Shown: positions 54,688 through 63,634, counted from the stretch's first letter. The stretch: DNA of 64,000 nt from an uncultured Armatimonadota bacterium (GCA_903910385.1 CAIVZM010000075.1:1-64000); one strand, 5' to 3'. A program made the numbers and translations. Notes: generated from the letters alone by a model not told the origin.

Positions 54688-55182
54688 TCAGCCTTTCTTC
54701 ACCTGTGAAGTCGATTTGCGGGGTTCGGGAGTCATAGTGGCGGCCTTTTTGACCGCTTCGTGAATGCGGACATATGTCCCACAACGGCAAAGATTACCGT
54801 CCATCGCATCCAGAATCTGCTGTTCCGTGGGTCGGGGGGTTTTCGCCAGCAGCGACGCCGCTGACATAATTTGCCCTGCCTGACAGTACCCGCACTGCGG
54901 CACATCGACCTCGCGCCAGGCGACCTGTACCGGGTGGGAGCCATCCGGGGACAATCCTTCGATGGTAGTGATGCGCTTGCCCGCCGCTTCCGCTATCGTC
55001 GTCTGGCAGGAGCGTACCGCTTGCCCGTTGAGATGGACGGTACAGGCTCCGCACATACCAATCCCGCAACCATACTTCGTCCCGTGCAGATGTAAAATAT
55101 CCCGAAGCGCCCACAATAAGGGGGTGTCCGGGGTGGCTTCAATTGCGACAGGCTTTCCATTGACCGTCATCTTCACCGGCAT
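54688..55182 (-). CDS. iorA: 2Fe-2S subunit of the molybdenum hydroxylase (IorA-like)
   Basis: A 164-residue subunit with two iron-sulfur domains. The first, plant-type cluster is in [18 protein letters not shown] (about residues 37-54) plus the following C in VRSC; the second is in [11 protein letters not shown] and [17 protein letters not shown] stands before the ATG. First gene of the iorA-iorB-xdhC-mocA operon; its stop is 5 nt before the iorB start. Confidence 0.95.
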   Translation of the reverse strand: MPVKMTVNGKPVAIEATPDTPLLWALRDILHLHGTKYGCGIGMCGACTVHLNGQAVRSCQTTIAEAAGKRITTIEGLSPDGSHPVQVAWREVDVPQCGYCQAGQIMSAASLLAKTPRPTEQQILDAMDGNLCRCGTYVRIHEAVKKAATMTPEPRKSTSQVKKG

Positions 55183-55314
55183 AAAAATCCTCCATAGATA
55201 GTTTCACGCCCAATCAGGCGTTTTCCTTCGCTCCGATTTATCTTGCTTGCGATGCCAATTTCCTGAGGGCGGAAAAACACTGATACTGTTTGTGTTTAAT
55301 TCTGGTTGTCCGCG

Positions 55315-56667
55315 CTAAGATGTCGCCATCGCTAAAGGTATGTAGTCCGACGATGGCGCCTTTGCAACAATCAGAGAGCTCAATTGACTATCGGTCAGGG
55401 CGAGGTCGCCGGATGCGCCTTCCTCGGTCACTTCGTTCAGACGGACGGGGACGATACTGCCTCGCAGAGCCATCGGACCATCGAACGTTACCTTGATGTA
55501 GTTCGCGGTGTGACCGTACATCTTGCCACCCATGCGATTCTCCACCAGAACTTCCATCGTCTCGCCGACATAGCGAGCGGTAAACTGGCGGTTCGTCTCA
55601 TTGACGATGCTCTGAAGTTCATTGTGACGACGCTTTTTTTCGTCGTAGGGAACATCGTCCTTCAGGGTTTCCGCATAGGTCATCGGACGCGGGGAGTAGG
55701 AAAATACATGCGTTCTCTGGAAAGCGACCTCACGGGCGAACGCCAGCGTGTTTTCGTGCATTTCCCGCGTCTCGCCCGGATAGCCGACGATCAAATCGGT
55801 TGTGATTGCGACATCGGGGATGCGTTCCCGCAAACGGCGTACCAGGTCTTTGTAGAAGTGGGTCGAATAGGGGCGATTCATCGCCTTGAGAACGGTGTCG
55901 TCTCCGGACTGACAGGAAAGGTGCAGATGCGGGCAAAGGTTCGGATGCGAGGCGAAAGCGTCGATCAGTTCATCCGTGACCTCAATGGGTTGAATGGACG
56001 AAAGGCGTACCCGCGCAATCCCCGGCGTATCGCCGATCTTGAGCATCAGTTCCGCCAGTTCTGGCCCTCCCGAACCGGTCACTTCGTTATATGCCCCAAC
56101 GCAAACCCCGGTAACGACGATTTCCCGCACACCCGTAGCGCCCATTTCCGCCGCCTCATTGACAATGGCACGCCAGTTGCGGGACATCAAAACCTTGCGG
56201 GTATAAGGAATCTGACAGAAGCCGCAATAGTGTTCGCAACCATCCTGCACCTTCAGGGTCGCTCGTGTGCGGTGACCGCGTGGAGGCAATACGGTCGCCG
56301 GTGACGACGAATAGGAAAAGATTTCCGGTCGAAAAGCCGTCACCTTCTGGAAGACCTGCATCTTCTCATCGTTGGGAACCAGCATGGTCGCGCCTTCCAC
56401 CGACTCACCCCGGTCGATGACCGTCTGCGAGTGGCAACCGGTCATGACAACCAGCGCTTCGGGGTTGGTTCGGGACGCTTTCCGCGCCAGATACCGGCTT
56501 TTCTTATCCGCTGATTCGGTCACCGAGCAGGAATTGATGACATAAACGTCCGCAGGGGAGTCGAACTCTGTGAGCGTAAATCCCGCCTTTTCGAAGTCCT
56601 CCGCGATTTTTTCCGTCTCGTACTGATTGACCTTACAGCCCAAAGTTGTTAACGCCGCCACCGGCAT
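55315..56667 (-). CDS. mtaB: tRNA t6A37 methylthiotransferase (MtaB-type radical SAM)
   Basis: A 450-residue MiaB-family enzyme that adds a methylthio group to t6A37 in tRNA. The N-terminal domain holds an FeS cluster (TLGCKVNQYETE, NSCSVTESADKKSR, TGCHSQ), the radical SAM site is CEHYCGFCQIP, and a C-terminal TRAM-like domain ends the protein. The short KVNQYE start marks MtaB rather than MiaB. Ribosome binding site AAGGAA. It acts on the product of TsaD, whose gene is at 30145. Confidence 0.94.
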   Translation of the reverse strand: MPVAALTTLGCKVNQYETEKIAEDFEKAGFTLTEFDSPADVYVINSCSVTESADKKSRYLARKASRTNPEALVVMTGCHSQTVIDRGESVEGATMLVPNDEKMQVFQKVTAFRPEIFSYSSSPATVLPPRGHRTRATLKVQDGCEHYCGFCQIPYTRKVLMSRNWRAIVNEAAEMGATGVREIVVTGVCVGAYNEVTGSGGPELAELMLKIGDTPGIARVRLSSIQPIEVTDELIDAFASHPNLCPHLHLSCQSGDDTVLKAMNRPYSTHFYKDLVRRLRERIPDVAITTDLIVGYPGETREMHENTLAFAREVAFQRTHVFSYSPRPMTYAETLKDDVPYDEKKRRHNELQSIVNETNRQFTARYVGETMEVLVENRMGGKMYGHTANYIKVTFDGPMALRGSIVPVRLNEVTEEGASGDLALTDSQLSSLIVAKAPSSDYIPLAMATS

Positions 56668-56698
56668 GGGACATATTCCTTACTAAGCGATCAACAGA

Positions 56699-56729
56699 CC
56701 GGGCAGGCGCTCATGGGTCGCCTGCCCGG
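56699..56729 (-). terminator. GC-rich terminator-like stem after hisN
   Basis: CCGGGCAGGCG (56699-56709) pairs with CGCCTGCCCGG (56719-56729), 26 nt after the hisN stop on the minus strand. The T tract is weak. Confidence 0.65.
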
Positions 56730-56754
56730 CTTGATGACCCTATCGAAAACTCGC

Positions 56755-57540
56755 TTACGATATCCGCACTTTTTCCTTCGACATCATCTCCAGTACCTGA
56801 GCGTGCAGATGGCCGTTGGCGGCGACGCCGTCTGCGCCGTAAATGGTGGATTCGCCGTTCCATGTGGTGAATTTGCCGCCCGCCTCCCTCATGATCGGAA
56901 TCATCGGGCCGACATCCCAGGGAGAGAGACGGGGATCCAGCATAATTTCCGCCCGCCCCGTAGCGACCAGAGAATAACCGAAGGCGTCGCCCCAGGTGCG
57001 TTGCAATCGGGTGGCGTTGGTGAGATTCTCAAAAAAATCGGAGCGTTCCTGACATCGGACAATTGAGGACGTGACAACGAGCGCATCTTTCAGATTCGTG
57101 ACGTTGGATGTATGGCAGGGGCGACCATTCCAGTTCGCGCCCAGTCCGTCCGCGCCGGAAACCATATCGTCCAGAGCCGGAATATAGATAACTCCAACCG
57201 CAGGGTTCCCTTTGACCTCGACTCCGACCAGCGTCCCGTACAGCGGAACTCCGGAGATAAACGACTTGGTACCGTCAATCGGGTCGCATATCCAGCGGTA
57301 GTCCGGGTCGCCAATTGTTTCGCCTTCTTCTTCGCCCAGAATCGAGTGGGTGGGGAAATACTTCCCGATAATTTCCCGAAGAACGCGCTCCGCTTCCCGG
57401 TCTGCAATGGTTACGGGGGTGTCATCGGACTTGGTGTCCACGGTTACCCCGGCATTGAAATAGGCAAGCGTCCGCTTGCCTGCCCGATATGCTCCCTCTT
57501 GCGCAACATCCAGTAATTGGCGCAATGTCGGTTCTGTCAT
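56755..57540 (-). CDS. hisN: Histidinol-phosphatase, inositol monophosphatase family
   Basis: A 261-residue metal-dependent phosphatase. The metal sites are GEEEG near residue 66, DPIDGTKSF near 83 and WDVGPM near 213; these make up the inositol monophosphatase fold, and the sequence between them fits HisN-type proteins better than SuhB. It would remove phosphate from histidinol phosphate, though related sugar phosphates cannot be excluded. ATG 57540 or an ATG four codons earlier are both possible. No other his genes are near. Confidence 0.85.
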   Translation of the reverse strand: MTEPTLRQLLDVAQEGAYRAGKRTLAYFNAGVTVDTKSDDTPVTIADREAERVLREIIGKYFPTHSILGEEEGETIGDPDYRWICDPIDGTKSFISGVPLYGTLVGVEVKGNPAVGVIYIPALDDMVSGADGLGANWNGRPCHTSNVTNLKDALVVTSSIVRCQERSDFFENLTNATRLQRTWGDAFGYSLVATGRAEIMLDPRLSPWDVGPMIPIMREAGGKFTTWNGESTIYGADGVAANGHLHAQVLEMMSKEKVRIS

Positions 57541-57636
57541 CTTCTTGCACATGCTCCTGTTGAGAAAGAGGGATAAGGGAGGGTGAACCTATTTATTCCA
57601 TACGATTCCGCTTTCCCACCCCTTACGCCCATAATT

Positions 57637-57858
57637 CTATTCTTCCGTTTTTCGACTGACTAACTTGTCCCACCAGCGGCGCCGTGACGGGGCGACGAAA
57701 TCGCCGCGATTCGTATCGCCCGCTTCAACGAACTTTCGTGCGATAGCGCCGCCCGGAATTATTTTCGCTCCCGTATCCGCCGCTTCCTTGCCTGCGCGTC
57801 GCAGGAAATCACGGCGTGACATCGGCTCCTTGTTGTCCTTGTTGTCGTTGTTCTCCAT
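57637..57858 (-). CDS. Small protein with twin-arginine-like motif
   Basis: A 73-residue protein. After an acidic start (ENNDNKDNKEP) it has SRRDFLRRAGKEA, which looks like a Tat motif, but the following segment (ADTGAKIIPGGAIARKF) is only weakly hydrophobic, so export is doubtful. The end is basic (APSRRRWWDKLVSRKTEE). The ATG at 57858 has AAAGGAACG upstream. It lies 26 nt after the HIT gene stop, so both may be co-transcribed. Function unknown. Confidence 0.55.
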   Translation of the reverse strand: MENNDNKDNKEPMSRRDFLRRAGKEAADTGAKIIPGGAIARKFVEAGDTNRGDFVAPSRRRWWDKLVSRKTEE

Positions 57859-57884
57859 TATCGTTCCTTTCGCTTTCAACCTGC

Positions 57885-58262
57885 CTATCCCGGAGGCCAT
57901 CCCAGATGCCGACCTCCCAGAATGTGCGCATGCAGATAGGGGACTGTCTGACCACCGTCCGCTCCCGCATTCAAGACGATACGTATACCGGATTCTGCAA
58001 TGCCCAATCGTCGCGCTACCTCCGCCGCCGCCACCAGAACCGCTCCCGCCATCTCCCGGTCTGCATCGGTCAAAGCAAGCGCATTCTCGACAGGCTTTTT
58101 TGGGATCACAAGGATATGTACGGGCGCCTGAGGAGACATATCGCGAAAGGCGATGACGAAATCATCTTCATAGACTGCATCAACCGGAATCTCTTTTCGG
58201 GCGATTTTACCGAAGATACTGTCAGTTACCGGATCACTCGCACTGTTTTCGACATTGCTCAT
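57885..58262 (-). CDS. HIT family nucleotide-binding protein
   Basis: A 125-residue Hint-type hydrolase with IFGKIARKEIPVDAVYEDD at the start and the histidine triad region QTVPYLHAHILGGRHLGWPPG (quoted in part: VPYLHAHILGG). Two of the three triad His are present, including the expected nucleophile, while the first is Tyr. These enzymes hydrolyse AMP-amines. The Tyr change could lower activity or be a lineage variant. Confidence 0.88.
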   Translation of the reverse strand: MSNVENSASDPVTDSIFGKIARKEIPVDAVYEDDFVIAFRDMSPQAPVHILVIPKKPVENALALTDADREMAGAVLVAAAEVARRLGIAESGIRIVLNAGADGGQTVPYLHAHILGGRHLGWPPG

Positions 58263-58477
58263 AGTTCGTTCGTTGCGCCGTAGCCTTCAGGCTCCGCTTT
58301 TCACTACAGTATATCGCTGACAAATGCTGTCGTCGCGGGCGCGTGATGTACCTCGCTATGCGCGGGACGATTCACGGATTGAACGAACTGTTCGAGGCCA
58401 ATTGTCGCTGTGTGCTGATTGCGCTGATTGCGGCGTGGGGCAAAGTGGAAATCGGTGACGACAGAGAACCACTTCTG
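58263..58477. other. Gap between the HIT gene and the 58512 promoter
   Basis: About 215 bp separate the two divergent genes. I see no gene in it: the 71-codon frame at 58343-58558 overlaps the promoter and start of the next gene in another frame and has no family resemblance. Confidence 0.5.
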
Positions 58478-58506
58478 TTGACACGCTCTTCGCCCGGTGG
58501 CATAAT
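58478..58506 (+). promoter_or_regulatory. Near-consensus promoter, leaderless
   Basis: TTGACA (58478-58483), a 17-nt spacer and CATAAT (58501-58506), then 5 nt (GAACC) to the ATG at 58512. The expected start of transcription falls on the start codon. It is the best textbook promoter in the window. Confidence 0.8.
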
Positions 58507-58511
58507 GAACC

Positions 58512-58796
58512 ATGCGGTTGCATGTACACTTTTCTATGGGCGGTATCCGAGTGGATGAAGTTGTCACCGGAACGACGGCGGAAGAACTGGTGGGCCACAT
58601 GCAAGACCGGGCGGCGTCTGAGGCCAATTTTCTGGTAGGCGCATTTATTCGGCGAATGTCTCCCCTGCAATTCGCTCAGGAAGCGGCGCGACGCTACAAT
58701 ACCGCTACCGGCGAGAACAATCCGATTCCGGCGACCTGCGACGATTTCGTGAAATTAGGCATCGCTAAAAATCTGGCGACGGAAGTCAATGACTGA
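58512..58796 (+). CDS. Small protein of unknown function, before Lon-N gene
   Basis: A 94-residue protein (MRLHVHFSMGGIRVDEVVTG at the start, then a helical middle with MQDRAASEANFLVGAFIRRM and a C-terminal ATCDDFVKLGIAKNLATEV). I do not recognise a family. It is followed after 24 nt by a Lon substrate-binding domain gene, and the consensus promoter upstream suggests steady expression of both. The start codon has no ribosome binding site, as expected for a leaderless message. Confidence 0.65.
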   Translation: MRLHVHFSMGGIRVDEVVTGTTAEELVGHMQDRAASEANFLVGAFIRRMSPLQFAQEAARRYNTATGENNPIPATCDDFVKLGIAKNLATEVND

Positions 58797-58820
58797 GAGG
58801 CAAAGGGAAGGTACGGCGGC

Positions 58821-59552
58821 ATGGCGGCGACCGAATCAGGACAATTCAATGGTGGCGTTTCCGGTCGGATTTCAGAGATTCCTCTGTTTCCTCTGGACCT
58901 TGTCCTGTTCCCTCAGATGGTTCAACCCCTGCATATTTTCGAAGAGCGGTATCTGGAGATGATCCATCGGTGCATTCTCGAGCGCTTGCCGTTCGGGATT
59001 GTGCTGGTGAGCGAGGCGGATTCTTCGGAAAACCGCGTCGAGACTTTCCGGGTCGGATGCACCGCTCGCATCGAGCATTTCGAACATCTGCCGGATGGAC
59101 GGATCAACATTCAGATTGTCGGCGAAGAACGTTTCCGTTTATTGGACACGCATGAACGAATGTCGTATCGAACCGGCGTCGCTGAGTTCTTTGACGATAT
59201 TCCTGCCGAATCGGAAACGATTCTTGCTCTTACTGATGAGGTTCAGAAACTTCTGCGCGACTTCTTCACCCGTTATATGGCGATGATGGGGCATGAACTC
59301 GCCGACGATGAAGAGTTCGACCTGCCGGATAACCCTTCGCTGCTATCATTCGTCGCCGCTCGCGCACTGCCGATTACGAATGAAGAAAAACAAGCTCTTC
59401 TGGCGGAAAATGATCTGGAGTCTCGTCTCATCACTGAGCGAGATACGCTTCTGCGAGAAGTGACGCGTCTGCGCCGAACCGCAGAAACGCAACAGATTGT
59501 CTGGAAGCCTCTCGCGCCGGATGCCTTCGCTTCCTTCCTGTGTCCGAATTGA
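58821..59552 (+). CDS. Lon N-terminal (substrate-binding) domain protein
   Basis: A 243-residue protein that carries the LON N-terminal domain alone, without ATPase or protease parts. Family parts: IPLFPLDLVLFPQMVQPLHIFEERYLEMI, FGIVLVSEAD and GRINIQIVGEERFRLL (first quoted in part as LFPLDLVLFPQMVQPLHIFE). Stand-alone Lon-N proteins are thought to bind unfolded protein, but their role is not settled. A GGGAAGG site lies upstream. It is co-transcribed with the small gene at 58512. Confidence 0.9.
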   Translation: MAATESGQFNGGVSGRISEIPLFPLDLVLFPQMVQPLHIFEERYLEMIHRCILERLPFGIVLVSEADSSENRVETFRVGCTARIEHFEHLPDGRINIQIVGEERFRLLDTHERMSYRTGVAEFFDDIPAESETILALTDEVQKLLRDFFTRYMAMMGHELADDEEFDLPDNPSLLSFVAARALPITNEEKQALLAENDLESRLITERDTLLREVTRLRRTAETQQIVWKPLAPDAFASFLCPN

Positions 59553-59682
59553 TCCACCTGTCGATTCACGGGCGAGTTTCCGAATTTTAATTAATCCTGT
59601 TGTGATTCGTTGCTTTACCGCTCCCTATTACATCCGGTTTCCCTGCCTTGTCCTGAAATAAGGCTATACTCATCTTCCTTTT

Positions 59683-60159
59683 TCAGGATGGGCGGTAAGG
59701 TCGGAATTCCGTGTCACCGTAAAGAAGCTGGATCAGATTAATTTGTCCACTATGGTAATGCATATTGCGCATCGGCAACTCTACAAACTGGGGACCGGAC
59801 ATGGCGCGTCCGCGAACGGTGTATTCCCTGGCGAAATCTTCATCGCTGAGGGAGCGTATCGTTTTCGCTAAATCTTCGGTGACTGAAATAAGAAGCTGGC
59901 AGCCTTCCTCTGCATCGACGAAGGGGCGGGTCTTGTCGTCAGGACTGACTGCGGGCGGAACTTCGCCGCGCAATATCGCCAGAAAAACCCCGTTGACAGT
60001 GATGCATTCGGCGACAAAATCGATGGGTGAACGAAGCGTAATTCCTTCCGGCGCGGTCGGTGTCCAATCCCGTTTATCGGGTTCTGTGGTCATGACGAAA
60101 TGCGCCAGCGTGTAAGCGGCGCTGGTGAGAAGGTGAGCTGCATATTCCTGTAGAGTCAT
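59683..60159 (-). CDS. DinB/YfiT-like metal-binding protein
   Basis: A 158-residue four-helix protein of the DinB superfamily. The C-terminal motif NMHYHSGQINLIQLLYGD holds the usual H-x3-H pair; the N-terminal His ligand may be in AHFVMTT. Members act as thiol-dependent transferases or have unknown function. A perfect TATAAT (60166-60171) lies 6 nt before the ATG and no ribosome binding site is present. A 25-bp duplication covers the -10 region. Confidence 0.82.
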   Translation of the reverse strand: MTLQEYAAHLLTSAAYTLAHFVMTTEPDKRDWTPTAPEGITLRSPIDFVAECITVNGVFLAILRGEVPPAVSPDDKTRPFVDAEEGCQLLISVTEDLAKTIRSLSDEDFAREYTVRGRAMSGPQFVELPMRNMHYHSGQINLIQLLYGDTEFRPYRPS

Positions 60160-60168
60160 AACGTTATT

Positions 60169-60217
60169 ATACCTGTATGTCGGTATTTTATTAATACCTG
60201 TATGTCGGTATTTTATT
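60169..60217. repeat. 25-bp tandem duplication upstream of dinB-like gene
   Basis: Unit 60169-60193 is repeated at 60194-60217 (24 of 25 bases). It overlaps the TATAAT box of the dinB-like gene, so it duplicated part of that promoter region and ends just before the histidine kinase stop. Confidence 0.93.
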
Positions 60218-60227
60218 GGTTCCCTGT

Positions 60228-61799
60228 TTATTCGTTTGCTTCGCGGCTGAGCGGAAGCGTAACGGTAACCGTCGTCCCTTTACCGAGTTCGCTGGCAATC
60301 TGAAGCGTCCCACCATGTGCCTCCGTGATGCTACGGCAGATGGCAAGCCCCAGGCCGGTTCCTGACAATTCATTCTCGGCGCGGGTGCGTGAGGCGTCCG
60401 CACGATAGAACCGTTCTCCCAGATGCGGCAGATGTTCCGGCGCGATTCCTTCGCCGGTATCTGTGATGACAATCCGGGCAGTATGGTCTGAAACCTGCGT
60501 GGTTACGGTGATTTTACCTTCCGGCTGGGTATGCCGACGGGCGTTATCGAACAGATTGGCGAAAAGACGTGTCAGTTCGTCAGCATTACCCACGACGAAG
60601 ATCGGGTCTCTTTCGAGCGTTTCGATCCTCTCCTCAAAAACAGGCCCTGAATCCGTACCGATGCCTGCGCGAAAACGAGCGCGTTGTACTATTTCGGAAA
60701 TCGGCAAGCGTGAGGCGTTATGTCCCAGATTTCCGGAATCGGCGCGGGCGAGCAGCAAAAGGTTCTGCACCAGTGCGCTCATATCCGTCGCGGCGGCGGC
60801 GATATCGGTCAGGGCTTCCTTACGACGAAGCGTGGCGTTCGGATTATTATCGGATAGTGAGAGGGCGTATGTTGCATTGCCCTGAATGGCGGTCAACGGC
60901 GTTTTTAATTCATGGCTTGCATCCGCCGTGAAGCGCTTTTGCTGTTCGAGCAGTCGTTCCTGTTTTTGAAACGCTACCGCAAGGCGATCGAGCAAGCCGT
61001 TGAATGTGGATGCAAGCTCGCCAAACTCGTCCTTCCCTGTCACCGGCAGGCGGGCATCCTCGCCTGCAACCGCTTCCGCTCCGAGTGCGGCGGCGGCGCG
61101 AGTGGCTGTCTGTACCGGTCGCAAGACCCGGTTGGTCAGGAAATAGGAACCAACCGCCGCCATGAGAAGGCCGATAGGCAGTAATGCGAGTAGAGTCAAC
61201 GTTAAACCGCGCATCGAGCGGTTCACTTCTTCGACAGGGAAAACGATCTGGTCAATAAGGTCTTCGCTACGCCGTGCGGTTAACAGGCGCAGGGGAGGAG
61301 AGGGGCGGGAACCCGGCTCTTGCGGCGGTCTGCCGGGAATATCTGAATATTTCAGATCGATAATCCGGTTTTCTGCCGCTCGTTTGAATTCCTCGTCATC
61401 AAAGGGGGTGTCCGCCAGATCGAAAACTGGGACGCCATTACGGTGAAACCGACGCGGGCGAATCGTCTGGTAAAAGTCGTCATTGAAATGAGGCACATGA
61501 CCGCCACGATGATTACGAGATCGTGGTGGCGCATCCTGAAAGGGAAGCATCCCCGCCGGAGGGCCATCTCCGAAGAAGAAATCATCGTCCTGATTACGAA
61601 AGTGCGGAAGTCTGGGTTTGGGAGTGGGTGGCAGCGATTGCGCCTGAATCGGCGGAAGTCGTCCCTCCAGTTCGTGATCAATCTGAGCAATGAGAGCGCC
61701 TCTCGCGAAGATTAACAGGGCAACGCCAAGCGACATGATGACGAAAGCAATGATTGCTGCGTTGAAAATAATAATTTGAGTCCGTAGCGAAAAATTCAT
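60228..61799 (-). CDS. Membrane sensor histidine kinase
   Basis: A 523-residue kinase with two membrane helices (about residues 9-31 and 205-225), a Pro-rich periplasmic domain, a HAMP domain (NRVLRPVQTATRAAAALGAE), a HisKA domain (HELKTPLTAIQGNATYAL), and a catalytic domain with N-box LFANLFDNARRHT, G1 DTGEGIA and G2 GTGLGLAICRSI. Its start overlaps the end of the response regulator gene (ATGA). It is the CpxA/CusS type; the signal is unknown. Confidence 0.93.
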   Translation of the reverse strand: MNFSLRTQIIIFNAAIIAFVIMSLGVALLIFARGALIAQIDHELEGRLPPIQAQSLPPTPKPRLPHFRNQDDDFFFGDGPPAGMLPFQDAPPRSRNHRGGHVPHFNDDFYQTIRPRRFHRNGVPVFDLADTPFDDEEFKRAAENRIIDLKYSDIPGRPPQEPGSRPSPPLRLLTARRSEDLIDQIVFPVEEVNRSMRGLTLTLLALLPIGLLMAAVGSYFLTNRVLRPVQTATRAAAALGAEAVAGEDARLPVTGKDEFGELASTFNGLLDRLAVAFQKQERLLEQQKRFTADASHELKTPLTAIQGNATYALSLSDNNPNATLRRKEALTDIAAAATDMSALVQNLLLLARADSGNLGHNASRLPISEIVQRARFRAGIGTDSGPVFEERIETLERDPIFVVGNADELTRLFANLFDNARRHTQPEGKITVTTQVSDHTARIVITDTGEGIAPEHLPHLGERFYRADASRTRAENELSGTGLGLAICRSITEAHGGTLQIASELGKGTTVTVTLPLSREANE

Positions 61800-62551
61800 G
61801 CCGATTCACCGCTATCAGAAGCGCTTGGGGATTCTGTCGTTCTTTCATGAGGTTCATCCAGAGAATTTGCGGAGAGATATTCCTCATCAGGGCGGAGGGC
61901 GTATCCTGCGCCACGGATCGTCTGTATCAAGCGTTGGGTATAGCCGGAGTCCACTTTCCGACGCAACAGTCCGATATAGACATCGACCGTATTGGAATAG
62001 GATTCATCATCACTCCAGACATTTTCCCGAATCTGGTCACGGGAAAGAACGCGGGGAGAGTTAGCGGCGAGCGCTTCCAGCAACTCATATTCCCGTGGCG
62101 AAAGAGTGATTTCCTGTCCTGACCGCGTTACCAGGCGGGCGGCGGTATCGACAATCAAATCCGCGATACGAATGACTCGGGATCGCCGCTGACGGTCTCG
62201 TCGTAACAAAGCGCGGACACGTGCCATCAATTCCGCATGGTCGAAGGGTTTGGGCAGGTAGTCGTCTGCTCCGGAGTCCAGACCGCGTACTTTATCATCT
62301 ACGGCGTCTCGTGCGGTCAGCATCAGGATCGGCGTCGGATCGCCTTCGGTACGTAACTGCTGGCAGACAGAGAACCCATCGCGGCGCGGCAACATTATAT
62401 CGAGGATAATCAGACGGAACGGACGCGCCCGCGCCAGACGGAGACCGCTTTCCCCATCGGCGGCGGTTTCTACGCGTAGTCCGGCATCTTCCAGGCTTCT
62501 TTGTACCAATCGCGCTATTCGGGCGTCATCTTCCACCAGCAAAATGTTCAT
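61796..62551 (-). CDS. OmpR-family response regulator
   Basis: A 251-residue regulator with a receiver domain (phospho-acceptor Asp in LIILDIMLPRRDG, and K in LPKPFDHAEL) and a C-terminal winged helix (SPREYELLEALAANSPRVLSR, NTVDVYIGLLRRKV, IRGAGYAL). It ends in an unusual acidic/Ser tail. TAAAAT (62558-62563) stands 6 nt before the ATG, with no ribosome binding site. It is the first gene of the two-component operon and is divergent from a Spy-like gene, its likely target. Confidence 0.94.
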   Translation of the reverse strand: MNILLVEDDARIARLVQRSLEDAGLRVETAADGESGLRLARARPFRLIILDIMLPRRDGFSVCQQLRTEGDPTPILMLTARDAVDDKVRGLDSGADDYLPKPFDHAELMARVRALLRRDRQRRSRVIRIADLIVDTAARLVTRSGQEITLSPREYELLEALAANSPRVLSRDQIRENVWSDDESYSNTVDVYIGLLRRKVDSGYTQRLIQTIRGAGYALRPDEEYLSANSLDEPHERTTESPSASDSGESA

Positions 62552-62577
62552 GAAAACATTTTACGCATTTATTTTCT

Positions 62578-62595
62578 TTTTCATGTCATTTTCAT
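62578..62595. promoter_or_regulatory. Direct repeat, candidate regulator box
   Basis: TTTTCAT occurs at 62578-62584 and 62589-62595, 11 bp apart, the spacing used by OmpR/PhoP-type dimers. It overlaps the -35 area of the response regulator promoter and lies before the divergent Spy-like gene. Confidence 0.5.
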
Positions 62596-62683
62596 CTTGA
62601 GGTGGCAAGATGTAGTTGTCAGCGACATTCCTTCCCCGATGATGGGGCGATGAGCAGTTGCTGTAACGATGGATAGGAGCGAA

Positions 62684-63634
62684 ATGACGATGAATACGGA
62701 AAGACGAAAGTGGTTGGCGCGGTCGGTGCGGATAGCGCTGGGCGCGACGGCGGTTATGATCGTAATGGTAGCCACCGGAACGGCGCGAGCGCAAGACTTT
62801 CCGCCGCCGCCCGGCGGCGGCGGACCGGGCGGCCCCGGCGGACGGGGCGGATTCGGCGGCGGACCGATGGGACGTGGGGGAATGCGTGGGCCGGGACGAC
62901 CTGCCAGTCTGTCGACCGCGCCGCTCGATGCGCTTTCCGCTGCGCTGACACTGACCGAAAGTCAGGTGACAAAGGTCGAAGAGTTGCAGAAAAAGTGGGC
63001 GGAAACCGAACGAAGCGAACGTGATGCAGCGGGAATCCAGATGCCGCGCCCGCCTCGTGGCGGTCAGGGTGGCTTCCCATCTGAAGAAGATCGTGAGGCG
63101 ATGCGAGCGCAGTTTGAGACGTTCATTCAAAAGCAGCAGGCCTTCGAGAAAGCGCTGGAGCCGAAGCGCAAAGCATCCGATACCGCAATCACCGCTATTC
63201 TGAACGACACGCAAAAGAAGGCGTTGCCGGAAGCCTTGAAGAGTATCGACGCCCTGCAAATGGCGGGAATTCCCTCTGACGTTCACCGGGAGTTGAATCT
63301 TACCGCCGCACAGCGTGCCAAACTGGCGGCAGTAGCGGACAAGTACGCGCCAAAGCCGGGTGAAAGACCCCAGGGTGGCCAGGGCAGTCCCGGCGGCGGC
63401 CCGGGTGGATTTGGTGGCGGTCCGGGTGGCCCCGGCGGATTTGGCGGTCGTGGCGGCGGACGCCAGTCAGAAGCGCGAACGGCGACGCTCGCTATTTTGA
63501 CAGACGCTCAAAAGAAGGTCGTCTCCAACTGGGAGCGTGAACACCCACGACCGGAACGCGGTCCCGGCGGGTTTGGTCGTCCCGGTGGGGGCGGTCGTGG
63601 CGGTGATTTCCCGCCTCCGCCTCCGGGCGAGTAA
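62684..63634 (+). CDS. Exported Spy/CpxP-like Gly-rich protein
   Basis: A 316-residue exported protein. A signal peptide (TERRKWLARSVRIALGATAV, cleaved near ARAQ) is followed by a glycine-rich stretch, then helical segments with LTLTESQVTKVEELQKKW and ELNLTAAQRAKLAAVADKY that resemble the LTxxQ motifs of periplasmic chaperones Spy and CpxP. A second glycine-rich tract (about 220-265) and a third at the C-terminus flank a last helix. It is divergent from the two-component genes, like cpxP from cpxRA. AGGAG lies before the ATG. Confidence 0.75.
   Translation: MTMNTERRKWLARSVRIALGATAVMIVMVATGTARAQDFPPPPGGGGPGGPGGRGGFGGGPMGRGGMRGPGRPASLSTAPLDALSAALTLTESQVTKVEELQKKWAETERSERDAAGIQMPRPPRGGQGGFPSEEDREAMRAQFETFIQKQQAFEKALEPKRKASDTAITAILNDTQKKALPEALKSIDALQMAGIPSDVHRELNLTAAQRAKLAAVADKYAPKPGERPQGGQGSPGGGPGGFGGGPGGPGGFGGRGGGRQSEARTATLAILTDAQKKVVSNWEREHPRPERGPGGFGRPGGGGRGGDFPPPPPGE

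Noticed and set aside
58343-58558. 71-codon frame between HIT and the next gene
   Set aside because: It overlaps the consensus promoter and the real start of the 58512 gene in another frame.
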